NCBI RefSeq assembly: GCF_017569185.1
Contig: NZ_CP071869.1
Span: 930,001 to 994,000, forward strand
Origin: Polaribacter cellanae
Lineage (GTDB): Bacteria > Bacteroidota > Bacteroidia > Flavobacteriales > Flavobacteriaceae
Direction of reading: 5' to 3'
Length of the DNA: 64,000 bases
Shown: positions 34,878 through 42,155 of the stretch, piece after piece
Numbering within the stretch: the stretch's first letter is position 1
Layout: every line of letters begins with the position of its first letter
The notes under the pieces: model-generated
What the model saw: the letters and a program-made list of their open reading frames with translations, nothing else
Databases searched by the model: none
Told to the model about the DNA's origin: nothing
Program-made: the position numbers and the translations under genes

Positions 34878-36155
34878 ATGAATACCGAAATTAATATCAA
34901 TTTTAATAATGCAAGTTTTAAGGATTTTGAGAAAATTCCTAATTTAAATTTTTTTCAAAAGGTGAATACTTTTAAAAAATTTACCAATCACATGAAGATA
35001 AATGGGCACATGAATTATGGTTTTGTAACCCATAATGGTTGTGGCCCAGAAATTTTACTGAGTACACATTGTCAAAAAGAGCCAAAAAAATGCATAAGTT
35101 TAGTTTCAAATGATTATTTAAACTTCACTCAGCATCCTAAAATTAAAGCTGCTGCTATTGCCGGGATACAGAAATACGGAACAGGATCTGGTGCTTCTCC
35201 ACTTATTGGTGGTTATCATGAGTACCATAATTTATTAGAAAAAAAACTATCTTCTTTTTTTAATAGACCTGAAGATTCTTCTTTAATTTACACTACAGGG
35301 TATACAACAAACAGTGCCACATTATTGGCAATGCTAAAAAGCAATGATTGTGCTATTGTTGATATGGCTGTCCACGCTAGTGTATATGAAGGTTTGTGGG
35401 AAACAAACGTAAAGAGATTCCCTCACAACAACCTTGATTATTTAGAGAGAGCATTATCTAATGCAAAATCAAAATATCAAACTCGAATGGTTATTATTGA
35501 TGGAGTATATTCTCAAGACGGAGACCTTGCTAAAATGGATGAAATCTATCAACTTACGAAACAGTACGGGGGATTTCTTATGGTTGATGATGCACATGGT
35601 ATTGGAGTTTTAGGAGAGAATGGTAGAGGAGCTATCGAAATGTTTAATTTATTAGATAAAGTTGATATAATATCTGGCACATTGAGTAAAGCACTTGGGC
35701 ACATTGGTGGATTTGTAATTTCCAAACCAGAAGTTATAAATTACCTAAAATTTCAATCTCGCCAATATGTTTTCTCTTCAAATTCTACTCCAACCATCAA
35801 CGGTTTATTAACTGCACTTGATCTAATTGATGAAGAACCTCAATGGAGAACGAAACTCTCTGAAAATGTAGCCTACTTTAAAAAAGGTCTATTAGATATG
35901 AACTTAGATATAGGCGTAACTGAATCTCCAATTATTCCCATAAAAATTGGAAATGCACATAAAACAGGAGATGCTGCAAGATTACTTTTAAAAGCAGGAG
36001 TATATGCAAATGCAATTATGTATCCAGGTGTATCACGTAAAGACGCTAGAATTAGAACAAGTTTAATGGCTACTCATACAAAAGAACATTTAGATAAAGC
36101 TTTAAATGGATTTGATTATGTAAATCAAAAGCTTGGAATTAATACAAAACAGTAA
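34878..36155 (+). CDS. Alpha-oxoamine synthase-family PLP enzyme
   Basis: 425 aa, aminotransferase class I/II fold close to BioF, Kbl and serine palmitoyltransferase. Seen: YGTGSGASPLIGGYHEYHNLLE (near 105), VDDAHGIGVLGENGRG (near 233) and the PLP lysine in SGTLSKALGHIGG (Lys271). These enzymes condense an amino acid with an acyl-CoA. Candidates include 8-amino-7-oxononanoate synthase, serine palmitoyltransferase or cysteate acyltransferase for sulfonolipids. The sequence does not decide, and no biotin genes are nearby. It stands alone on plus inside the island, followed by the IS30 element. Confidence 0.8.
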   Translation: MNTEININFNNASFKDFEKIPNLNFFQKVNTFKKFTNHMKINGHMNYGFVTHNGCGPEILLSTHCQKEPKKCISLVSNDYLNFTQHPKIKAAAIAGIQKYGTGSGASPLIGGYHEYHNLLEKKLSSFFNRPEDSSLIYTTGYTTNSATLLAMLKSNDCAIVDMAVHASVYEGLWETNVKRFPHNNLDYLERALSNAKSKYQTRMVIIDGVYSQDGDLAKMDEIYQLTKQYGGFLMVDDAHGIGVLGENGRGAIEMFNLLDKVDIISGTLSKALGHIGGFVISKPEVINYLKFQSRQYVFSSNSTPTINGLLTALDLIDEEPQWRTKLSENVAYFKKGLLDMNLDIGVTESPIIPIKIGNAHKTGDAARLLLKAGVYANAIMYPGVSRKDARIRTSLMATHTKEHLDKALNGFDYVNQKLGINTKQ

Positions 36156-36194
36156 ACTCTAAATAATTATAATATATATTTTTTAAATAAAACG

Positions 36195-37305
36195 AGGCTG
36201 TGTTCAACTCATAAGTGCAACAAACTTATTATTTAGTTTTTCAATAGGCGTAATATAATTGAATTTTCTAATAGGTCTGTTATTAATTGCTAATTCTACT
36301 TGTTTAATTCTTTGTTTTGATATTTTTCTTAAATCTGTTTTCTTTGGGAAAAATCTTCTGATTACTCCAATTCTATTTTCTACAGTTCCTTTTTCTTGAG
36401 ATGTATAAGGTGTTGTAAAGTAGGTTTTTACATTAAATTTATTGGCAATTTTTTGGTGTCCAGCAAACTCTTTTCCATTATCAAAAGTAATTGTTTTCAC
36501 ATAACTTGTGCTAAATCTACTCAATCGTTTTGTGATTTTTTCAGTTACTTCTTTAGCGGTTTTCCCATTTAACTTTTCTATCATTGTAATTAAAGTAGCT
36601 CTATCTGTTAGTACTAATAAAGCTGATTTATGGTCTTTTCCCATCATTAAATCTGCTTCCAAATCTCCAATTCTTTTTCTCTGTTCTACTACAAATGGTC
36701 TTTCTGTAATATGAACTCTGTTTGTAATTGCACCTCTGGTATCTTTTATATTACCTCTTTTTTGCCTTCTTTTACCATGTTTTAATTCTTTGTAAAGCTC
36801 TTTATAAGGCAGGTTCTGCTTTGTGTTTGTTAATTTTGATTTCCAAATCCATTTATAAATCGTTTCATGACAAACAACGTTAATATTGTCTTGTTTCCAT
36901 TTTTGATAAATCAGTTCTGGACTCCATTTATCTGTCCGCATTTTAGTTGCGATTGCTTGCTTAAGCTCGTCTGTTAATAATATTCTCTTATTCTTCTCAC
37001 GATGTCGCTTTTTAGATTTCCTCTCTGCATTTGTAGCAATATAACTACCAGAAGTTCTTCCTCGAAGAGCAATTGAGCGTTTTAATTCTCTACTAATTGT
37101 ACTTTTATCAACATCTAATTGTAAAGCTATTGCAGTTTGTGTTAAACCTGCTTGTAATAATGCCTCTATTTGATACCTTTGTGATAAGGTTAATTGTGTA
37201 TATTTTTTCATGCAAGACAAATTTATACTTTTGACCTAAAACACTTGGGATTATTCTCAAGTGTTTTAAATTTGTATGTTGCACTTATTAATTGAACTTA
37301 CAGAG
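36195..37305. mobile_element. IS30-family insertion sequence
   Basis: The ends match as imperfect inverted repeats: CTGTGTTCAACTCATAAGTG on the left (36198 on) against CTGTAAGTTCAATTAATAAG read inward from the right end (37303 downward), both continuing TGCAACA. The left repeat overlaps the transposase stop. Boundaries are approximate and I could not find a convincing target duplication. A hairpin AACACTTG-GGATTATTCT-CAAGTGTT (37241-37267) lies in the transposase leader. Confidence 0.75.
36204..37220 (-). CDS. IS30-family transposase
   Basis: 338 aa, full length. N-terminal HTH (LTLSQRYQIEALLQAGLTQ then STISRELKR) typical of IS30. The DDE catalytic residues are in LEADLMMG, TFDNGKEFAGH and EKGTVENR, with the usual spacing, followed by NNRPIRKFNYITPIE. 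All motifs look intact, so the element may still be active. It sits between the oxoamine synthase and the TetR gene and may have separated an original regulator-target pair. ATG 37208 (MKKYTQL) is a possible shorter start. Confidence 0.93.
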   Translation of the reverse strand: MSCMKKYTQLTLSQRYQIEALLQAGLTQTAIALQLDVDKSTISRELKRSIALRGRTSGSYIATNAERKSKKRHREKNKRILLTDELKQAIATKMRTDKWSPELIYQKWKQDNINVVCHETIYKWIWKSKLTNTKQNLPYKELYKELKHGKRRQKRGNIKDTRGAITNRVHITERPFVVEQRKRIGDLEADLMMGKDHKSALLVLTDRATLITMIEKLNGKTAKEVTEKITKRLSRFSTSYVKTITFDNGKEFAGHQKIANKFNVKTYFTTPYTSQEKGTVENRIGVIRRFFPKKTDLRKISKQRIKQVELAINNRPIRKFNYITPIEKLNNKFVALMS

Positions 37306-37362
37306 TGTTTTAATTAAAAATTTATATTTTTATAATTATATTATATATAAAAGTACAGACCA

Positions 37363-38004
37363 ATGGATAGGAAGAAATATGATGGAAAAATTAACAATAA
37401 AGACCGTTCTAAAGAAAAGTTAATAAATGCTGTAGGTAAAGTATTGAAAAAAAAGGGCTATGTTGGATTAACCGCTACAAATATAGCAAAAGAAGCTAAT
37501 TTAAGTCGTAGGCTCATTACTACTTATTTTGACTCAGTTAATCATCTTATAGAAACCTATGTAAAAAGTAAAGATTATTGGGTAGAGGCTTCTGGGGAAA
37601 TTGGAAAAATCATTATAGAAAATGGTGGTGACAGTTCTAAAAATATAATTAAATACCTTTTAGAAAATCAACTTGATTTTTTTTATAATAATAGTGAAAT
37701 GCAAAAACTTATTTTATGGGAAATTAGTCAAAAATCAAAAATTATGTATGAAGTTTGTGAAGATAGAGAACGTCTCGGTTCAAAAATATTTGAACTAATC
37801 GACAAAGATCTTCAAGATAGTGATATAGATATTAGAGCCATATCGGCTCTTTTAGTCGCAGGTATTTACTATATGGTATTACATGCTAAATCAAATGATA
37901 CAACATTTTGTGAAATTGATATAAATCAAACTGAAGGGTATAATAGAATTAGGAATGCTTTGAATTTTATTATAGAAAATACTTATAATTATAAAAAATC
38001 ATAA
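37363..38004 (+). CDS. TetR/AcrR-family transcriptional regulator
   Basis: 213 aa. The N-terminal HTH is clear: GLTATNIAKEANLSRRLITTYFDSVNHLIETYV (near residues 35-67). The rest is alpha-helical ligand-binding domain with no recognisable ligand signature. It lies just outside the right end of the IS30 element and 1.2 kb after the oxoamine synthase. The operator-like palindrome at 34818 is a candidate target. A hipA fragment follows on the same strand. Confidence 0.88.
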   Translation: MDRKKYDGKINNKDRSKEKLINAVGKVLKKKGYVGLTATNIAKEANLSRRLITTYFDSVNHLIETYVKSKDYWVEASGEIGKIIIENGGDSSKNIIKYLLENQLDFFYNNSEMQKLILWEISQKSKIMYEVCEDRERLGSKIFELIDKDLQDSDIDIRAISALLVAGIYYMVLHAKSNDTTFCEIDINQTEGYNRIRNALNFIIENTYNYKKS

Positions 38005-38114
38005 CCTGATATTCTGTAATTTATAATCACTTAATTAAAAAAATATACTTCTGCTTATAAAATAGAGTCTATCAAATTATTTAAGTTTATTTTATGCAAT
38101 TATTTATTTTCTAA

Positions 38115-38474
38115 CAGTGTTACTCTTATAAAAACTTCTCAATATTAGAAACTCCTTTTGGTGATTTTAAATTAATTCCTGCTTACGGTTTATTAAATAG
38201 TAGAATTCATATAGAGGATAACGATTTTGCTTTAAAAGAGGGGATATTACCAACAAATTTAGCACAAGGTATAATTACAAATCAATTCTATATTTTAGGT
38301 GAACAAGCAGGTATTTCAAAAAAACAGGTAGAAATATTTTTTGAAAATTTAACCTCAAAACAACATGAAGTTTTAACACTTATTGAAGTATCCTTCTTAA
38401 ACGAAAAGATGAAACGAAATTACACTCAAGGTTACCAAACTGACTTAAAAAATTATTACGTGATTAGCGTTTAG
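38115..38474 (+). pseudogene. HipA-type toxin kinase, C-terminal fragment (right side)
   Basis: In frame after a stop at 38112-38114 are 119 codons with no ATG start. They begin QCYSYKNFSILETPFGDFKLIPAYGLLN, matching the HipA core where NGDAHxKNFS precedes the activation region and SPAYDLLNTR, and end with a helical tail. The NGD part of the catalytic motif and everything upstream are gone, and SPAYD is changed to IPAYG. It is not a duplicate of the left fragment, since sequence and strand differ. It is a relic of another hipA. Confidence 0.7.
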
Positions 38475-38685
38475 TTTTTAGGTATAACTTACTTTCTATG
38501 AAATACTCTATCAAATCGTAGAAAAAATGATTTATATAAGTAGTATTTATGGCTCATGATGCATAAAAATTAGAATCTATTTATTTTCTTTTATTTAAAT
38601 AAATCAACCAAAAGAAGTTAAAATCTTACAGCTATACTCCACCCTAACCGTATTAAACCCTTTATTTAAAAGGAATATTACATAT

Positions 38686-38716
38686 TGTATTGGCAAATAG
38701 ATTTGTTGTCTTTTAG
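38686..38716 (+). repeat. Right copy of the putative attachment-site repeat
   Basis: TGTATTGGCAAATAG still encodes CIGK-stop and is followed by ATTTGTTGTCTTTTAG. It matches 10972-11001 with one substitution and one inserted A. No mnmE sequence lies upstream apart from a TAT codon in place of TTT, as expected for the far end of an element integrated in the mnmE 3' end. Confidence 0.75.
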
Positions 38717-38774
38717 TTTTTTTCAGATTACTTTGTTTTCTTTTGGAAGATAAAAGTATGTTTAAAGAAAATTA

Positions 38775-38797
38775 AAAACTCTAACTTTTAGAGTTTT
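38775..38797. terminator. Hairpin downstream of the MerC gene
   Basis: AAAACTCTAA-CTT-TTAGAGTTTT is a perfect 10-bp stem with A/T flanks in both directions. It could terminate minus-strand transcription coming from the metal-transport block. Confidence 0.55.
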
Positions 38798-38880
38798 AGT
38801 GATTGTTAAGAATCTAAAAATAACATTAGTATTAAAAATAGATTATAAAAGTAATTTTATTATTAAATTTCTTTTACACA

Positions 38881-39267
38881 TCAGCTTTCAACATTACACG
38901 TGCAATATTTTCTATTATAATTATGCAAAATTACTAGTGCTAATGCTGGTATATAAATTGCTACTTCTGGTAAGTAAAAAAGTGCTAATTTTTCGTTTAT
39001 AATTACTGTAAATAATAAAAACCAATTTATCCATAACGACAATTTCATCCATTTTACGGTGGTTAATTTTGTTGACCAATAAATAGCAAAAAAAGAAATT
39101 ACTAAAAAAAATATATCAATATAACTCCACCAAACCGGAGTTGTTGCACAACAAGTATTCATACCCGTTTGTGCCACGAAAATAAATGGAGTTGCAATAC
39201 AGTGTATTAGGCATAAAGAACTTACAAAACTTCCTAAAATATCAGATTTCTGTTTTAAAATTATCAT
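38881..39267 (-). CDS. MerC-domain membrane protein
   Basis: 128 aa with four hydrophobic helices (about 12-33, 46-64, 76-92, 98-115). The MerC-type motif SSLCLIHCIATPF contains the Cys19/Cys23 pair with His22. CC lies at 38-39 and a C-terminal YCTCNVES may be a further metal site. MerC proteins carry mercury or other soft metals across the inner membrane. In flavobacteria isolated MerC proteins are common next to metal-uptake genes. Here it is the last gene of a minus-strand block, 85 bp after the ABC permease. Confidence 0.82.
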   Translation of the reverse strand: MIILKQKSDILGSFVSSLCLIHCIATPFIFVAQTGMNTCCATTPVWWSYIDIFFLVISFFAIYWSTKLTTVKWMKLSLWINWFLLFTVIINEKLALFYLPEVAIYIPALALVILHNYNRKYCTCNVES

Positions 39268-39352
39268 TTTTTATTTTTTTGAACAATTAAGTTAAACGAA
39301 TAACCTTTTTATTTCGTCTAACTTAATTACTTCTGTTTAATTTAAATTGCTA

Positions 39353-40699
39353 TTAAGTAAAATGTTTTAAGTTTTTTAAAACTCCAAAACCTATTAATAA
39401 TAGTATAATACAAGACATATAAAGAATATTATCATACAAATTAAAAGTAGTTTTAGATTTATAAAACACAGGTTTGTACTGTTTCCAATCTATAGAATTT
39501 GCGGCCTTTTTATCAAAGATTTTAGGATAGAATTGCAAACGTAATTCTTCATGAAACTTTGTTGTTGCATTTAAAAACGCTACTTGGTCAGTTAAACTTG
39601 TATTGGCAATAGCATTCATAGATAATTGTACTTGTAATGGCGGAAAAAACTGAGCAATCTTTTTACTTAATGATTCTCTTTTTTCAATTTTACTATACAT
39701 TGCATCTCGCTCTTGTTTAGATTCATCATCGCCCATTTGTTGCATTGCATAATACCACAACCAAGAAAAACCTTCTTCTTGAAGTTTATAATGAGAAAAT
39801 TGAGGATAATGTGCGTAAAATTTATCTAAAGTTTCTCTTTTATCAGTGTCCCATTTTTTATGATATTCATCTCTCTGCTTAATAGTCATTGTAAAAGCTT
39901 CTTCTACAGGATACTTATTGGTAATATAATTATTTACCAAAACAGGTAAAATAACAACCAAAACCAACCAAGTACTTAACAATACAATCGCATTTGTATT
40001 TGACGATTTTTTGAATAAAATGATAAAAAAGCAAATTGAAAACCAAAATAATATATACAAATAGCTTATTATTATTATTTGTAAAAAAGGTTTATTAAAA
40101 GGAATTCCTAAAATAATTTTAGCTAAAAAGAATAATAAGCCTAAAATTATTGCTACAAAAATTAGTCTTATTGCAATTTTTTGCAATAAAAATTTAAAAG
40201 TAGATTTTCCTTGAATCGTAATTAATTTCCAAGTACCATTCTCCTCTTCTTCTGATAGAACATTAAAGTTTAACGCAATTATAATTAGCGGAAAAAGAAA
40301 AATAATTAAAAAACTAATGTCTAAATTACCAACACTCAACTTCATAGGATTTACTAAATCAGTATCATATTTTTGTCCTTCAAGATTTAAAATAGTTACA
40401 TTTTGTATGTGCGAATTTAAATCGCTTTGTCCTATAGATATACCTGCTAACGAATTTACAGGATTTATAAATGAAAACTTTAAATAGTACATCAGCAATC
40501 CTAAATCATCTTTATGAAGATTGGTTTGCTTTTTTATATGTTTTTCTTGCAGCACTTCTGTTTTAGCAATAACTTCTTGCTTTTGATTTAGAAATTGTTT
40601 TCCTGTTCCTATACTTAAAAACCCTAAAACCATTAAAATTCCAAAAGCCAATAATACCGTTTTTGATCTGAAAAATTGTTTGATTAATAAAGGATACAT
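39353..40699 (-). CDS. ABC transporter permease (DUF3526 type) B
   Basis: 448 aa. ABC-2-like permease with an N-terminal helix, a large extracytoplasmic domain split by the membrane block, and helices near 128-146, 177-195, 205-225, 236-252 and at the C-terminus (about 425-442). The segment NVLSEEEENGTWKLITIQGKS is the cytoplasmic coupling region seen in DUF3526/NosY-like permeases. It is paralogous to the neighbour at 40702, with a 2-bp gap, so the pair probably forms a heterodimer with the ATPase at 44679. The substrate is unknown; the siderophore-type receptor suggests iron or another metal complex. Confidence 0.78.
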   Translation of the reverse strand: MYPLLIKQFFRSKTVLLAFGILMVLGFLSIGTGKQFLNQKQEVIAKTEVLQEKHIKKQTNLHKDDLGLLMYYLKFSFINPVNSLAGISIGQSDLNSHIQNVTILNLEGQKYDTDLVNPMKLSVGNLDISFLIIFLFPLIIIALNFNVLSEEEENGTWKLITIQGKSTFKFLLQKIAIRLIFVAIILGLLFFLAKIILGIPFNKPFLQIIIISYLYILFWFSICFFIILFKKSSNTNAIVLLSTWLVLVVILPVLVNNYITNKYPVEEAFTMTIKQRDEYHKKWDTDKRETLDKFYAHYPQFSHYKLQEEGFSWLWYYAMQQMGDDESKQERDAMYSKIEKRESLSKKIAQFFPPLQVQLSMNAIANTSLTDQVAFLNATTKFHEELRLQFYPKIFDKKAANSIDWKQYKPVFYKSKTTFNLYDNILYMSCIILLLIGFGVLKNLKHFT

Positions 40700-40701
40700 A
40701 A

Positions 40702-42150
40702 CTAAATAATTTTAAAACGGTTAGAAAATTTGTTGATAAACAGAAAAGATAATAGAAACCAAATAATAAGCGTACAAATAGCTAATAACTGATTTTTTAT
40801 CGTTTTATGAATAGATATATATTTATAATTAAATTTTGGTGCAGATTTCCAATAAGATTTATCAACCACGTTAATTTTACCTTCGCTACTCGTTGCTTTA
40901 TTGCTAATAAATTTCATTTGTAAATCGTTCATATATTGAGATTGTTTGTATCTATAATCTTCTGTTTGTGATAGAAAATTAACATAGGTATCAAAATCTG
41001 TCCCAGAAAAACTCATCGATAAATTTTTAATTGCCAAATAAGGATTTAGTAATACCAAACCTTCTGTAATACTATTTTGTTTTCGATAAGTGTTAATTAA
41101 TTTATTATGTTGTTTATTATAGATTTTGGCTGATTGTTCTTCTCCTTTACTCATTACAAAACCACTATAATTAATAGGTAAATCTTTAACATTGGTAACA
41201 TTGTTTGCTTTTAAAATTGAATCTCGTAAATCATTAAAATAAGGATCATTTGGGTTATGACTATCTCCTTGTTTAGAAATCTCATCTTCAATAGCTGCTT
41301 TAAATTCAATTTTTGAAAGATTAGCATACATTAAGTTACCTACAACTTGTGCCATTTTTGGGGTAATTATAAAAAACAACAACCAAACGCTTAATAAACT
41401 TAACAATGCTTTGTTAGAATTTTGGCTTTTACCAGATACAATTACAGTAATAAAAGATAAAATTATATAAAATAAAACATAGCTTGTAGTAATTAATAAA
41501 CACCTGATTGCTACTGAACTGTTAATTGCATCTTTTTCTTCTAAAAATACAATACTCCATAAAGAAATGAATGCTGGTATAAAAAAAAGTGCAGAAACTA
41601 AAAACAAACCTAAAGATTTTCCTAAAAGAATTTCTTTAACTTTTGCGCCTTGAATATGCATTATTTTTAAAGTTCCATTTTCTTTTTCTGAAGTGATGGA
41701 AGCATACCCTAAAAAGAAAATAATTAAAGGTAAAATAAGTTGCAACAACATGGTAATATTTAAATCGCCAAAACGAACCAAGCCAGTAGATAAACTTGCT
41801 TCAGAAAAGTTAGCTGTATGTTGTTTATGCGCTTCTAAAAAAATGGCATTACCAGTATAACTTTCTATACCAGAATCAAAAATACTTAATGGGTGTTGTG
41901 CGCGAAATACAAATGATCCAAAATGTGCCATTCTATGTGGATGTTTATCAGGATTATTATCCCAACTTTTTCTTGATTCATCTTGATGATGCTCTACGAC
42001 TTGATGCTTTTTTTCAAAAGCAACCCAGCTTATTACAGTTACATATGTTAAAACCGATAAAAAAATAAACAATAGGATTAAAAGACCTTTATTGCTAAAG
42101 GTCTTTTTAAAAAATTGTTTTGCTAATAAAATAACAACTGCTTTTCTCAT
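40702..42150 (-). CDS. ABC transporter permease (DUF3526 type) A
   Basis: 482 aa, same architecture as the 39353 gene: first helix about 20-42, a large outside loop, helices near 135-152, 180-200, 215-240, 245-262 and a final one near 457-475. It has the coupling phrase YASITSEKENGTLKIMHIQGAK. It carries a His-rich patch in the first loop (EHHQDES, then DKHPHRMAHFGSF), which could contact a metal (inference). It lies 5 bp after the TonB receptor stop and 2 bp before permease B. Confidence 0.78.
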   Translation of the reverse strand: MRKAVVILLAKQFFKKTFSNKGLLILLFIFLSVLTYVTVISWVAFEKKHQVVEHHQDESRKSWDNNPDKHPHRMAHFGSFVFRAQHPLSIFDSGIESYTGNAIFLEAHKQHTANFSEASLSTGLVRFGDLNITMLLQLILPLIIFFLGYASITSEKENGTLKIMHIQGAKVKEILLGKSLGLFLVSALFFIPAFISLWSIVFLEEKDAINSSVAIRCLLITTSYVLFYIILSFITVIVSGKSQNSNKALLSLLSVWLLFFIITPKMAQVVGNLMYANLSKIEFKAAIEDEISKQGDSHNPNDPYFNDLRDSILKANNVTNVKDLPINYSGFVMSKGEEQSAKIYNKQHNKLINTYRKQNSITEGLVLLNPYLAIKNLSMSFSGTDFDTYVNFLSQTEDYRYKQSQYMNDLQMKFISNKATSSEGKINVVDKSYWKSAPKFNYKYISIHKTIKNQLLAICTLIIWFLLSFLFINKFSNRFKII

Positions 42151-42155
42151 AAAAA

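Larger units (their letters stand above)
38475..38880. other. Gene-free gap at the right island end
   Basis: I see no gene in these 406 bp. They hold AT-rich sequence after the hipA relic, the right attachment repeat at 38686-38716 and, at 38775-38797, a terminator-like hairpin facing the MerC gene. Confidence 0.6.

Noticed and set aside
10987-38700. An integrase or recombinase for the island
   Set aside because: Looked for tyrosine- or serine-recombinase signatures in every long frame. Only the IS30 transposase is present, so none is claimed.
38799-39002. Plus-strand 67-codon open frame over the MerC gene end
   Set aside because: It is antisense to MerC, begins beside the terminator hairpin and shows no domain.
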